Shown here: positions 45,935 through 54,955 of the stretch, in pieces | How positions within the stretch are numbered: position 1 is the first letter of the stretch | Layout of the letters: the number at the start of each line of letters is the position of its first letter | DNA from: Curtobacterium sp. MCBD17_035 | GTDB taxonomy: Bacteria > Actinomycetota > Actinomycetes > Actinomycetales > Microbacteriaceae | Direction of reading: 5' to 3' | Assembly: GCF_003234815.2 (NCBI RefSeq) | Contig: NZ_CP126279.1 | Coordinates: 868,001-932,000, forward strand | Length of the DNA stretch: 64,000 bases | Notes under the pieces: generated by a model | Seen by the model: the letters and a program-made list of their open reading frames with translations, nothing else | Told to the model about the DNA's origin: nothing | Database searches by the model: none | Program-made: the position numbers and the translations under genes

Positions 45935-48226
45935 GTGACCGAGGAGTCAGAAGTCGACCGCGAACGTCAGTACGTCGACGGCCTGTTCGCACGGCTCGAC
46001 GAGTTGTCCGCGGACGCCGCCCGGCGGCTGGCCGAGACCCGTCGTGAGTCCGTCGGTGGGAACCACCAGAGCCGCAGCGAACGCGACGCCTTCGCCCGCC
46101 TCTACGAGGACACCCTCACGACGCTCGAGCGCGTCGGGGACCGGCTCGTGTTCGGCCGCCTCGAGGTCGCGGACCCGGAGCAGGACGAGAGCGCCTTCCG
46201 CTACATCGGCCGCGTCGGGCTCCGCGACGCCGAGCACCGGCCGCTGCTGCTCGACTGGCGCGTCCCCGGCGCCAGCGCGTTCTACCAGGCGACGGCGGCC
46301 CACCCGATGGGCATGCGCGCGCGTCGGCACCTGACGCTGGCCGGTCGCGAGGTCGTCGGCGTCGAGGACGAGGTGTTCGACGCGACGCTCTACGACAGCG
46401 AGCGCACCCACCTGCAGGGTGAGGGCGCGCTGCTGGCCGCCGTGAGCGCGGACCGCACGGGCCGGATGACCGACATCGTCGCGACGATCCAGGGCGAGCA
46501 GGATCGCATCATCCGGTCCGCCATCGAGGGCGTCCTCGTCGTGCAGGGTGGCCCCGGCACCGGCAAGACCGCCGTCGCACTCCACCGGGCGGCCTACCTG
46601 CTGTACTCGCACCGCGAGCGTCTCCGCGGCTCCGGCGTGCTCGTCGTCGGTCCGTCGCCGGCGTTCCTGACGTACATCGAGCAGGTCCTCCCGTCGCTCG
46701 GCGAGACGGGCGTCGTCATGGCGTCCCTCGGGTCCCTGTACCCGGGCGTCGACACCGATCGGCACGACGGCGCGCGGGCCGCCGCGGTCAAGGGGTCGGC
46801 CGAGATGGCCGACCTGCTCCGCCGCGCGGTGCGGTCGCGGCAGATCGTGCCGACCGAGACCGTCACGGTCGACATCGAGGGCGAGCGTCTCGTGGTCCCG
46901 CCGTCGCTCATCGCCGCGGCGATGCGGAAGGCCCAGGAGCGGGGCAAGCCGCACAACGTCGCGCGGGTGACCTTCAACAAGGCGGCACTCGATGCCCTCA
47001 CCGGTCTGCTCGCCGAGCAGCTGCGCGAGCGCGGGACCACGGTGGACGAGGCCGACGAGAAGGTCCTCCGCGAGGACGTCCGTTCGTCGTACGACGTGCG
47101 GGTGCTGCTGAACGGCGCGTGGATGCCGCTCCCGGCCGAGAAGTTCGTCGAGGACCTCTACGCGCGCCCGAACTGGCTCGCCTCGCTGACCCCGCACTGG
47201 TCCGCTGACCGGCGGGCGTTGCTCCGACGCTCGCGCGGTGCCGGGTTCACGGTCGAGGACGTCCCGCTGCTCGACGAGGCCGCCGAGCTCCTCGGCCCGT
47301 TCGACCCCTCGGGCGGTGGCGCCCGGCGGCAGGCGAAGGCGGCCCGACAGCGCGACGTCGAGAACGCCCGCATCGCGATCGAGAACATGGGCGTCGAGGG
47401 CATCGTGACGGCGGAGCAGGTCGCGGGGTCCTTCGCCGAGGGCGGTGACCCGCGCACCATCGCGGAGCGTGCAGCGGAGGACCGCGAGTGGACCTACGGC
47501 CACATCGTGGTGGACGAGGCCCAGGAGCTCTCGCCGATGCAGTGGCGGGTGCTCGCGCGGCGGAACCCGTTGCGGTCCTTCACGATCGTCGGGGACATGG
47601 CGCAGGGGTCCTCGCCCGCCGCCGCGCGGAGCTGGGACGACGTGCTCGGTGCCCTCGCCCGCCGTCGTCGAGGCCGGGCTCCCCGCGTGCCGCTCGACCA
47701 CCGGATCGAGTACCTCACCGTCAACTACCGCACGCCGCGGCAGATCGTCGAAGCCGCCGGTCGGTTCGCTGAGGACGCCGGGCTCGCGGTCACCGCCACC
47801 CGTGCCGTCCGTGACGGTGATCCGGTCGAGCACGTCGCGGTGTCCCGCGCCGGCCTCGTCGACGCGGTCGTCGAGCAGGTCCGGGCCGAGCGGCGTCGGA
47901 TCGGCACGGGCACCATGGGCGTCATCGCGCCCGACGACGCGATCGCGGTGATCCGCGAGCGGCTGGCGGCGACCACGGACGACCTCCGTTCACTCGAGGC
48001 GCCACGGCCCGGCGCGGTCACCGTCCTCACCGGTGCCGAGGCCAAGGGGCTCGAGTTCGACGGCGTGGTGCTCGTCGACCCGGACGGCGTCGGCGCCGAC
48101 GCTGCCCGCGCGGCCGCCGCCGTGTACGTCGCCATGACGCGGCCGACCCGGCGGCTCGTCGTGCTCGACGTCATCGCGACCGACGAGGACGCCGGTGCGG
48201 CGGAGGCGGGGGACGTCGCGGCCTGA
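45935..48226 (+). CDS. helD: HelD-like RNA polymerase recycling helicase
   Basis: UvrD-like superfamily 1 ATPase of 763 residues, of the HelD type that in Actinobacteria and Firmicutes displaces RNA polymerase from DNA. It has the coiled-coil N-terminal arm (RERQYVDGLFARLDELSADAARRL...), P-loop VQGGPGTGKTAV near residue 205, DEAQELSP near 526 and VLTGAEAKGLEFDGVVL / AVYVAMTRPTRRL in the second RecA domain. GTG 45935 has GAAGGG upstream, and a TACACT -10 box lies at 45902-45907, about 20 nt before it. The HelD versus UvrD/IV distinction rests on the N-terminal arm and is fairly confident. Confidence 0.9.
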   Translation: MTEESEVDRERQYVDGLFARLDELSADAARRLAETRRESVGGNHQSRSERDAFARLYEDTLTTLERVGDRLVFGRLEVADPEQDESAFRYIGRVGLRDAEHRPLLLDWRVPGASAFYQATAAHPMGMRARRHLTLAGREVVGVEDEVFDATLYDSERTHLQGEGALLAAVSADRTGRMTDIVATIQGEQDRIIRSAIEGVLVVQGGPGTGKTAVALHRAAYLLYSHRERLRGSGVLVVGPSPAFLTYIEQVLPSLGETGVVMASLGSLYPGVDTDRHDGARAAAVKGSAEMADLLRRAVRSRQIVPTETVTVDIEGERLVVPPSLIAAAMRKAQERGKPHNVARVTFNKAALDALTGLLAEQLRERGTTVDEADEKVLREDVRSSYDVRVLLNGAWMPLPAEKFVEDLYARPNWLASLTPHWSADRRALLRRSRGAGFTVEDVPLLDEAAELLGPFDPSGGGARRQAKAARQRDVENARIAIENMGVEGIVTAEQVAGSFAEGGDPRTIAERAAEDREWTYGHIVVDEAQELSPMQWRVLARRNPLRSFTIVGDMAQGSSPAAARSWDDVLGALARRRRGRAPRVPLDHRIEYLTVNYRTPRQIVEAAGRFAEDAGLAVTATRAVRDGDPVEHVAVSRAGLVDAVVEQVRAERRRIGTGTMGVIAPDDAIAVIRERLAATTDDLRSLEAPRPGAVTVLTGAEAKGLEFDGVVLVDPDGVGADAARAAAAVYVAMTRPTRRLVVLDVIATDEDAGAAEAGDVAA

Positions 48227-48238
48227 TCTCGCCGGCGG

Positions 48239-49339
48239 TCAGCCCCGTTTCCGGTGCTCCACGAGGTCGAGCGCGTACTGCTGCCACCACTGCCCCGCGG
48301 CCGGTCCACCGTTGCACGTGCCGTCGCTCAGCCCGGGGGTCTTCACCCAGAGCAGGGCGTCGAGTCGGGTGGAGCCGGCGGTGACGTGCGGGGTCTGCCC
48401 GAGCCCGGCCCCCGGCGGGTTGCACCAGGTGCCGAGCCACCCCCGGCCGTTGCGGGACACGTCGATGACGAAGTGCGGGTCGCCCCCGATGCGGTCCGCG
48501 AGCCGGTCGGCGTACGCGCGCTCCTGGTCGACGCGGTAGAAGTTCGACACGTTCGTCGAGAAGCCCTGGGCCTCGTCGACACCGGCCTCGCGGAGACGCC
48601 GCGCCATGGTGTCCACGGGAACGCGGTCCTCGTTGCCGCCGTCGAGGTACACCGTGAGCCCGGCGTCGACGAGGGTGTGCACGGCCTGCCGGATCACCGG
48701 GATGCGACTCGTCCCGATGCGGGGGCAGTTCGAGATCTGGGCGAGGGAGTCCGGTTCGACGAGCACGACGGCGTGCGATCCCCGCATGGCGTCGGCCACG
48801 TGCCGCACCCAGGGGCCGTAGGCGGCCGTGCCGAGGCCGCCCTTCGAGTACCCGCCGCAGTCGCGGTCCGGCACGGCGTAGAGCACGAACGTCGGGGTCG
48901 CCTGGTGCGTCTGCGCGCTCTCGAGCACCGCGCGGACCGTGCGCACGGTGTCGGCGTTCGACCCCGCGCCCGTGAGCCACGTGGCGATCGGCTGGTCCGC
49001 GATCACCGAGAGCGCGTTCGCCGTCGCGACGTCGCCGCGGGTGCGAGCGGCGGACTCGGACCGGGCGGGGTGGTTCACGCTCGTGGGCTGCACGGCGAGT
49101 CCGCCGGGGAAGGCCTCAGCCGCGGTCCTGCGGGTCGCGATGACGCGCGTCGGCGTGGGGGTGGCATCGGGGGTCGACATGGAGCCTCCGTTCCGGTCGG
49201 CGTGGGGCAGGACGACCGTCAACGCGAGCACGAGCAGCAGCGCCAGCCCCACGGCGACCGCGCCGAGGACGGCCCACTGGCGGCGCCCCGACCGGTGGTG
49301 GCCGGCCGGCGGGCGGGGGTCAGGCCGCTCCGTGGGCAT
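48239..49339 (-). CDS. glycoside hydrolase family 6 (endoglucanase-like), membrane-anchored
   Basis: Predicted cellulase-type enzyme of 366 residues. One hydrophobic segment (WAVLGAVAVGLALLLVLALTVVL, about residues 22-44) serves as signal anchor, then a Thr/Pro-rich linker leads into a GH6 domain: YAVPDRDCGGYSKGG with the conserved Asp in DRDC, VVLVEPDSLAQISNCP carrying the proton-donor Asp, YLDGGNEDRVP, DVSRNGRG and WCNPPGAGLG...LWVKTPGLSDGTC. Cysteine pairs fit a secreted fold. ATG 49339 has AGGAGG 7 nt upstream. It diverges from the VanZ gene. GH6 activity is on beta-1,4-glucan; plant or phyllosphere life would fit, which is an inference. Confidence 0.9.
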   Translation of the reverse strand: MPTERPDPRPPAGHHRSGRRQWAVLGAVAVGLALLLVLALTVVLPHADRNGGSMSTPDATPTPTRVIATRRTAAEAFPGGLAVQPTSVNHPARSESAARTRGDVATANALSVIADQPIATWLTGAGSNADTVRTVRAVLESAQTHQATPTFVLYAVPDRDCGGYSKGGLGTAAYGPWVRHVADAMRGSHAVVLVEPDSLAQISNCPRIGTSRIPVIRQAVHTLVDAGLTVYLDGGNEDRVPVDTMARRLREAGVDEAQGFSTNVSNFYRVDQERAYADRLADRIGGDPHFVIDVSRNGRGWLGTWCNPPGAGLGQTPHVTAGSTRLDALLWVKTPGLSDGTCNGGPAAGQWWQQYALDLVEHRKRG

Positions 49340-49500
49340 GGCGGTCCTCCTCGTCCTCACGGGTCGGTCGGACCAGCCTCGCATCACCGGCCCCGCGGCG
49401 GCCACTCGCCGGTCCGCTGTGTGCGATCTGCCAGGCGCGGCGCGGTCGGTGTCCAGCCAGGGCACAGGGGTGCGGCAGGCTGCTGCCCCAGACTGTGCGG

Positions 49501-49941
49501 ATGTTCCGGAGACTGCTGCTGCTCGTCGTCACCGCCGGTTACGCCTGGGTGGTGTGGCGGATGACGCTGACACCCCAGCTGTTCTCCCGCTCCGGCAGTG
49601 ATGCGGTCGCCCTCGTCCTCCGGCTGGCCCAGCAGCACGCGGCGACGGCGTGGGTCACCTACGACCGCGCGGAGTTCATGGCGAACATCGCGATGTTCGT
49701 CCCGGTCGGTGCGATCGCGGCGATGTGGCTGCCCCGGCGGGCGTGGTTCCTCGCGGGCATGCTCGCCGTCGGACTCTCGGTGGGCATCGAGTGGACGCAG
49801 CACGTCGCCCTGCCGGGCCGCGTCGCCGATCCGCGCGACGTCCTCTCGAACGGGCTCGGGGGGTTCCTCGGCGCCACGCTCATCGGGTTGGCCCGGTCGG
49901 CGGTGCCCGAACGCCGCCGCCGGCGCCCGCGCATGGTCTGA
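49501..49941 (+). CDS. VanZ-family membrane protein
   Basis: A 146-residue, four-helix membrane protein of the VanZ family, named for a teicoplanin-resistance accessory, otherwise of unknown function. Family motifs are WRMTLTPQ at the first helix, EFMANIAMFVPVGAI and the SVGIEWTQHVALPGRVADPRDVLSNGLGGFLGATL stretch. ATG 49501 lies 6 nt after CAGACT, suggesting a leaderless mRNA. It gives no evidence of glycopeptide resistance by itself. Confidence 0.9.
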   Translation: MFRRLLLLVVTAGYAWVVWRMTLTPQLFSRSGSDAVALVLRLAQQHAATAWVTYDRAEFMANIAMFVPVGAIAAMWLPRRAWFLAGMLAVGLSVGIEWTQHVALPGRVADPRDVLSNGLGGFLGATLIGLARSAVPERRRRRPRMV

Positions 49942-50098
49942 CGGCCGCGCGTCGCGCGACCGGTCGACCCCGGTCCTCCCGTCCGTCCCCTGGTCCGGCC
50001 GTCCGGGGGGCACCCCTTCTGGAGCTGGCACCGGCCTGCCCGGGTCCGACACCCTGGGTGGTGGGCCGTGCAGGACGGCCCGACAGGAGGACCACCGC

Positions 50099-50926
50099 GT
50101 GCCCACCCACGACGTCCCGGGGGCGGTACGACTCGACGACCTCACGGACCGGGTCCCCGGGCAGACGCTCATGGCGGCCTGCCTCGCCGAGCAGGCGGCC
50201 GCGCCACCGCGAGGCCGTCTCGCACGCGTCGTCGGCGCGCGCGTGCTCACCGACGCGGCGCGGTCCTGGTACGTCGGCGTGGTGGGGGAGCGCGTGACCG
50301 CGCGGCTCCTCGAGGGGCTCGGACCGGAGCACGTCGTACTGCACTCCATCCCGGTGACGGACTCGGGCACGGACATCGACCACCTCGTCGTCGGACCCAT
50401 GGGTGTCGTCACGGTGCACACGAAGCACCACCGCGATGCTCGCGTGTGGGTCGGCGGCGACACCGTGCTCGTCGCGGGTCAGCGCCGGCCGTACGTGCAC
50501 GCGGCACGGAGCGATCGGACGCGCGTGCTGCGTGCCCTGGCGGCGCTCACGCTCCCCGTCGCACCGGTGACGAGTCTCGTCGCGGTGGTGCACGCCGCCC
50601 GGGTGCAGGTCCGACGCGCGCCGGAGGACGTCCGCGTCGTCGACGCCCGTCACCTCGTCCGGACGCTCCGCCGGCTCCCGACGGTCCTCGGTCAGGACGC
50701 GGTGTGGGCGCTCGCCGGGGCCGTGACCTCCACCGAGACGTGGGGCGTGCGGCCCGAGGGTGAGCCCGCCGACGTCGTGGCACGGTTCGCAGCGCTCGGA
50801 CGGGAGGTGCGGGTCGCCCGCGCTGCGCGTCTCGCGTGGGCGGGTGCCGAGTGTGCGGGCGTCGCGGCCGGCCTCGTCGCGGTCGTCGCGGCCGTCCCCG
50901 GCCTCGTCGGGGCACTGTTCAGCTGA
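50099..50926 (+). CDS. NERD domain-containing protein
   Basis: A 275-residue protein with a nuclease-related (NERD) domain at about residues 60-165: [26 protein letters not shown], then [30 protein letters not shown]. The C-terminal ~25 residues are hydrophobic ([21 protein letters not shown]), a probable membrane anchor. GTG 50099 follows AGGAGG with 8-nt spacing. NERD proteins are suspected DNA- or RNA-processing factors; the function here is unknown. No helicase or other partner is adjacent. Confidence 0.9.
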   Translation: MPTHDVPGAVRLDDLTDRVPGQTLMAACLAEQAAAPPRGRLARVVGARVLTDAARSWYVGVVGERVTARLLEGLGPEHVVLHSIPVTDSGTDIDHLVVGPMGVVTVHTKHHRDARVWVGGDTVLVAGQRRPYVHAARSDRTRVLRALAALTLPVAPVTSLVAVVHAARVQVRRAPEDVRVVDARHLVRTLRRLPTVLGQDAVWALAGAVTSTETWGVRPEGEPADVVARFAALGREVRVARAARLAWAGAECAGVAAGLVAVVAAVPGLVGALFS

Positions 50927-50937
50927 CTCCGGGGCAC

Positions 50938-51015
50938 GGACGGGGCTCGTCGGGGTCGTCCGGCAACGGGCCGGGGCCGGACGGGGCCCGTCGGGGTCGT
51001 CCGGCGACGGGCCGG
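50938..51015. repeat. two near-identical 37-bp direct repeats upstream of rpsO
   Basis: Copy 1 at 50938-50974 and copy 2 at 50979-51015, period 41 bp, differ at only two or three bases. They end 5 bp before the rpsO -10 box. Confidence 0.85.
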
Positions 51016-51020
51016 TGGGG

Positions 51021-51026
51021 TATCAT
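51021..51026 (+). promoter_or_regulatory. -10 box of the rpsO promoter
   Basis: TATCAT lies about 88 bp before the rpsO ATG, implying a leader of ~80 nt. No clear -35; the upstream repeat occupies that position. Confidence 0.6.
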
Positions 51027-51113
51027 CGTGAGGTTGCCGTCGAACGGCCGCGGACACAGAGCGCCCACACATCCGGTGTGGTGCACCGCGCAGCAACAGG
51101 AAGGGGATCACCC

Positions 51114-51383
51114 ATGGCACTCGAATCGAACGTCAAGAAGGCGATCATCGAAGAGTACGCGACCCACCCGGGCGACACGGGATCCCCCGAGGTCCAGGTG
51201 GCCGTGCTCACGCAGCGCATCAAGGACCTCACCGAGCACCTCAAGGAGCACAAGCACGACCACCACTCGCGTCGTGGTCTGCTGCTCCTCGTCGGGCAGC
51301 GTCGTCGTCTCCTCGGCTACCTCGCCGACGTCGACATCAACCGCTACCGCTCGCTCATCGAGCGCCTCGGCCTGCGTCGCTAG
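51114..51383 (+). CDS. rpsO: 30S ribosomal protein S15
   Basis: Ribosomal protein S15, 89 residues, usual bacterial length, with [23 protein letters not shown] as the conserved rRNA-binding section. ATG 51114 is preceded by AGGAAGGGG. The leader of about 80 nt may carry the autoregulatory S15-binding structure known in other bacteria; I did not resolve it. rpsO is usually adjacent to pnp, but here 3.6 kb of other genes lie between. Confidence 0.98.
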   Translation: MALESNVKKAIIEEYATHPGDTGSPEVQVAVLTQRIKDLTEHLKEHKHDHHSRRGLLLLVGQRRRLLGYLADVDINRYRSLIERLGLRR

Positions 51384-51453
51384 TCACTGCTCTGTCGGTC
51401 ACTGCGGTCGACGATCGAAGTGCCTCCGCCAGGCGGGGGATCCGGTCTTGACC

Positions 51454-51491
51454 GAACGCCCCGTCCCTCCCACCGGAGGGGCGGGGCGTTC
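51454..51491 (+). terminator. terminator after rpsO
   Basis: GAACGCCCCGTCCCTCC (51454-51470) pairs with 51475-51491 with one internal mismatch and a 4-nt loop. Confidence 0.85.
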
Positions 51492-51608
51492 TGCGTTCCC
51501 GACGGGTGCGGTCGTCTCCCCGCGCGTTCGCACGGAGCGGGAATAGCGTGCACTGCACCGTCGTTCGGCTACCATGTACATGCAAACGCATCGAAAGAGG
51601 AGCGCATC

Positions 51609-52721
51609 GTGCAGTTCGGCATCTTCACCGTGGGTGACGTCACCACCGACCCGACGACCGGCAGGACGCCGACCGAGGCCGAGCGGATCCAGGCGGTCCT
51701 GACCATCGCGCAGAAGGCGGAGGAGGTCGGCCTCGACGTCTTCGCCACGGGCGAGCACCACAACCCGCCGTTCGTGCCGTCCTCGCCGACCACCATGCTC
51801 GGCTACCTCGCCGCGAAGACCGAGCGGCTGGTCCTCAGCACGAGCACGACACTCATCACGACGAACGACCCGGTGAAGATCGCCGAGGACTTCGCGATGC
51901 TCCAACACGTGTCCGGCGGCCGCACCGACCTCATCCTCGGCCGCGGGAACACCGGGCCCGTCTACCCGTGGTTCGGGCAGGACATCCGACAGGGCGTCAA
52001 CCTCGCCATCGAGCACTACGCACTCCTCCGCCGCCTCTGGACCGAGGACGTCGTCGACTGGCAGGGCCACTTCCGCACGCCGCTGCAGGGTTTCACCGCG
52101 ACGCCGCGCCCACTCGACGGCGTCGCCCCGTTCGTCTGGCACGGCTCGATCCGCACCCCCGAGATCGCCGAGCAGGCGGCCTACTACGGCGACGGCTTCT
52201 TCGCGAACCACATCTTCTGGCCCGCCAGCCACACCGCGAACATGGTCCGGCTCTACCGTGAGCGGTTCGAGCACCACGGACACGGGCCGGCCGCGAACGC
52301 GATCGTCGGGCTCGGCGGCCAGGTGTTCATGCGGAAGAACTCGCAGGACGCCGTCGCGGAGTTCCGCCCGTACTTCGACAACGCGCCGGTCTACGGCCAC
52401 GGCCCGAGCCTCGAGGACTTCACGCGGCAGACCCCGCTCACGGTCGGCAGCCCGCAGGAGGTCATCGACCGGACCCTCGGCTTCCGCGAGTACGTCGGCG
52501 ACTACCAGCGCCAGCTGTTCCTCATGGACCACGCGGGGCTGCCGCTCACGACCGTGCTCGAGCAGCTCGACATCCTCGGCGAGGAGGTCGTGCCCGTGCT
52601 CCGGAAGGAGTTCGAGGCCCGCCGTGCCCCGGGCGTCCCCGACGCCCCGACCCACGCCTCGCTCGTCGCGGCCGCGCAGTCGGCCGCCGTCGCCAGCGAC
52701 GTCGCGGAGGTGCGCGCATGA
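51609..52721 (+). CDS. LLM-class flavin-dependent monooxygenase (CE1758-like)
   Basis: Luciferase-like monooxygenase of 370 residues that uses reduced FMN. Family elements: QFGIFTVGDVTTDP at the start, FATGEHHNPPFVPSSPTTMLGYLAAKT, LGRGNTGPVYPWFGQD and the C-terminal VGSPQEVIDR. The pairing with the following FMN reductase matches the duo known from corynebacterial CE1758/CE1759. GTG 51609 has AGAGGAG about 7 nt upstream. A TAGCGT box (51544-51549) or TACCAT (51570-51575) could be the -10. Confidence 0.9.
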   Translation: MQFGIFTVGDVTTDPTTGRTPTEAERIQAVLTIAQKAEEVGLDVFATGEHHNPPFVPSSPTTMLGYLAAKTERLVLSTSTTLITTNDPVKIAEDFAMLQHVSGGRTDLILGRGNTGPVYPWFGQDIRQGVNLAIEHYALLRRLWTEDVVDWQGHFRTPLQGFTATPRPLDGVAPFVWHGSIRTPEIAEQAAYYGDGFFANHIFWPASHTANMVRLYRERFEHHGHGPAANAIVGLGGQVFMRKNSQDAVAEFRPYFDNAPVYGHGPSLEDFTRQTPLTVGSPQEVIDRTLGFREYVGDYQRQLFLMDHAGLPLTTVLEQLDILGEEVVPVLRKEFEARRAPGVPDAPTHASLVAAAQSAAVASDVAEVRA

Positions 52722-53344
52722 CCACCATCGCCGTCGTCTCCGCGGGGCTGTCCGAACCGTCGTCGTCGCGCCTCCTGGCCGACCGGCTGGCGGATGCCGC
52801 CGTGACCGCCCTCGGTGACCCTGACGACGGGGTGCCGGGAGGCGCGACGCGCGTCGTGCACGTCGACCTGCGCCCGCTCGCGCACGAGATCACCGACGCG
52901 ATGCTGACGCGCTTCACACCGCCCGCGCTCGGCGCGGCGGTCGCCGAGGTCGTCGAGGCGGACGCCGTCGTGTTCGTCGCGCCGGTGTTCACCGCGGGCA
53001 TGAGCGGGCTCGCGAAGTCGTTCCTCGACGTCCTCGAGACGGACGCACTCGTCGACATGCCCGTGCTGCTCGGTGCGACCGGTGGCTCCCCGCGGCACTC
53101 GCTCACGGTCGAGCACGGGTTCCGACCGGTCTTCAGCTATCTGCGCGCCGCCGTGGCGCCGACCGCGGTGTTCGCGGCCACCGAGGACTGGGGCGACGCC
53201 GAGGGCGTGGCGGCACTCGACCGTCGGATCCGCCGGGCGGGGGCCGACCTCGCCCACATGGTCCGGACCTCCCGGCGTCGTGTCCCCGTGACGGAGCCCG
53301 ACGTCGTCGACTTCGGGAGTCTGCTCGAGGGCCTCGGTCAGTAG
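52718..53344 (+). CDS. NADPH-dependent FMN reductase (CE1759-like)
   Basis: Flavodoxin-like reductase of 208 residues that probably supplies FMNH2 to the preceding monooxygenase. It begins IAVVSAGLSEPSSSRLLADRLAD, has EADAVVFVAPVFTAGMSGLAKSFLDVLE and VLLGATGGSPRHS, all flavin-binding loops. ATG 52718 overlaps the monooxygenase stop (ATGA). The two genes form a clear two-component monooxygenase operon with unknown substrate. Confidence 0.92.
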   Translation: MTTIAVVSAGLSEPSSSRLLADRLADAAVTALGDPDDGVPGGATRVVHVDLRPLAHEITDAMLTRFTPPALGAAVAEVVEADAVVFVAPVFTAGMSGLAKSFLDVLETDALVDMPVLLGATGGSPRHSLTVEHGFRPVFSYLRAAVAPTAVFAATEDWGDAEGVAALDRRIRRAGADLAHMVRTSRRRVPVTEPDVVDFGSLLEGLGQ

Positions 53345-53369
53345 GGGGCACGCGGAGGGGGAGAGCCGC

Positions 53370-54590
53370 TCAGTACCAGTGCGGGTTCTCGCTCATCTCG
53401 TGGTTCCACGCGGCGCACGGGCTGCCGTACGCGTCCTTGATGTACGCCAGGCCCCAGTTGATCTGGGTGTCCTGGTTCGTCCGCCAGTCCGCGCCCGCCG
53501 TGGCCATCTTCGACGCGGGCAGTGCTTGCGGGATGCCGTAGGCGCCGCTCGAGACGTTGAGGGCGTTCGCCCGCCAGCCCGACTCCTGCGTCCACAGCGA
53601 CACGAGGCACGAGAACTGGTCGGAACCCCAGCCGTAGGCACCGATCGCGCCTCGCGCGTACGCCTGCGCGCCCGCGGGGTCCGCGCCGACGCCGGACGGA
53701 TCCGGGTACGACGTCGTGGGCGCGGCCGCCGCGACGGCGGACGTGGCGCGTTGGGCGGCCGCGCGCTCCGCAGCGAGCTGCGCGGCCCGCTTCTGGGCCG
53801 CGACCTGGGCGGCCACGGCCTGGCCGATCGCGTACTGCCGCTCGACCTTCGCCGTCGTGTCCTTGAGGGTGGCGAGCTGCGCGTACAGCTCGTCGCTGTG
53901 CTGCTGCGTGCTCGACACCGCGGCGTTCGCCGCTGCCTCCGCGGCGTCCGCCGCCGTCGACTTGGTCTCCGCGGCGTCGGCGAGGCGCTGGCGCTCCGCC
54001 TCGGCCCGCTGCGCCTGGTCGTGGAGGGACGTGGCCGTGTTCGCCGCCACGCTCGCGTCGCTCATCACACCGGCCCACGTGTCCGACAACTGGTCGAGGG
54101 TGCCGAGCTGGTACAGGAGGTCCTGGGGCTTCTTGGAACCGACGATGCGGCTCGTGATCGTGTCGCTGTCGCCCGAGCGGTAGAGGTGCGCGGCGAGCTG
54201 CCCCGCCCGGTCCTTAGCGCGCGCCGCGGTCTCGGCGGCGGCCGCTGCCCTGGCGGTCAGGTCGTCGGCCGTCTGGGTCGCCGCCCGGAGGTCGGACTCG
54301 GCCGCGGCGGCCTGGGCCGACGCGGTGAGCGCGGCGGCGGACTTCTGCGCGGCCACCGACTGGAGGCCCTTGAGCGCGTCCTGCACCTTCGCGACCTCGG
54401 CCTGCGTGGCCGCCTGGTTGCCCTTCGCCGCCTGGACGTCCGCCCACGACGGGTAGGTCGTGGCCTGGGCCGGGAGGGCTCCGACGACCGGCGCGACGAA
54501 CGCGCACACGGTCAGGGTGAGGCCCGTCACGAGCAGCCGACGGCGCGCACGTCCGGGCGCGGCGGCACGCGTGGGGGAGGAGTGACGCAT
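53370..54590 (-). CDS. secreted coiled-coil protein with C-terminal lytic transglycosylase-like domain
   Basis: A 406-residue exported protein. The signal peptide (basic RARRRLLVTG, hydrophobic core, cleavage after PAQA near residue 44) is followed by ~250 residues of Ala-rich coiled coil resembling the RipA/CwlO N-terminal region, then a C-terminal domain (about residues 310-406) with CLVSLWTQESGWRANALN, where the Glu and the aggregation-promoting-factor-type sequence TNQDTQINWGLAYIKDAYGSPCAAW appear. It is probably a peptidoglycan-remodelling or adhesion enzyme. ATG 54590 lies 6 nt after TAGCCT on the minus strand (leaderless). It diverges from pnp. Confidence 0.9.
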   Translation of the reverse strand: MRHSSPTRAAAPGRARRRLLVTGLTLTVCAFVAPVVGALPAQATTYPSWADVQAAKGNQAATQAEVAKVQDALKGLQSVAAQKSAAALTASAQAAAAESDLRAATQTADDLTARAAAAAETAARAKDRAGQLAAHLYRSGDSDTITSRIVGSKKPQDLLYQLGTLDQLSDTWAGVMSDASVAANTATSLHDQAQRAEAERQRLADAAETKSTAADAAEAAANAAVSSTQQHSDELYAQLATLKDTTAKVERQYAIGQAVAAQVAAQKRAAQLAAERAAAQRATSAVAAAAPTTSYPDPSGVGADPAGAQAYARGAIGAYGWGSDQFSCLVSLWTQESGWRANALNVSSGAYGIPQALPASKMATAGADWRTNQDTQINWGLAYIKDAYGSPCAAWNHEMSENPHWY

Positions 54591-54955
54591 GGGCCCAGGC
54601 TAACGACCCACCGCGTGTTCGCCGCGAGCCATGCCGGAGCGGCGGACCCGGATGCTAGGCTCGTGACCGTCGGTGACGTATCCGTCATCGATCTGGAACC
54701 AACCGGAGCAGGCCGGCACGAAGCTGGTCATCGGTGGTGACCTACGGGACCGTCCCCCACGCGGGGCGAGCGGCGCCGTGGATTTCTACTGCTGGCCAGG
54801 CATGCGTCCCGCTGTCGTGTGGGCGCACGTGCACACCGTGCCCTCGACCCCCGGCCCTGCTGCACACACACCATGCGGCGTCGACCACGACGCCGACACC
54901 ACCACGCACGCTCGACGAGTGTGCGTGGCCGTCACGCACACGAGGAGGCACCCCT
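54591..54955 (+). promoter_or_regulatory. 365-bp region: divergent promoters and long pnp leader
   Basis: On the minus strand, TAGCCT (54597-54602) serves the secreted protein. On the plus strand, TAGGCT (54656-54661) is the most likely pnp -10, giving a leader of ~290 nt. Near its end, GTGTGCGTG (54919-54927) pairs perfectly with CACGCACAC (54933-54941) around a GCCGT loop; the hairpin ends one base before the GAGGAGG ribosome binding site (54942-54948). In other bacteria PNPase controls its own mRNA through leader cleavage by RNase III; an analogous control here is an inference. Confidence 0.65.

Noticed and set aside
49501-49941. glycopeptide resistance locus (VanZ)
   Set aside because: VanZ family members are widespread without vanHAX genes, and none are present here.
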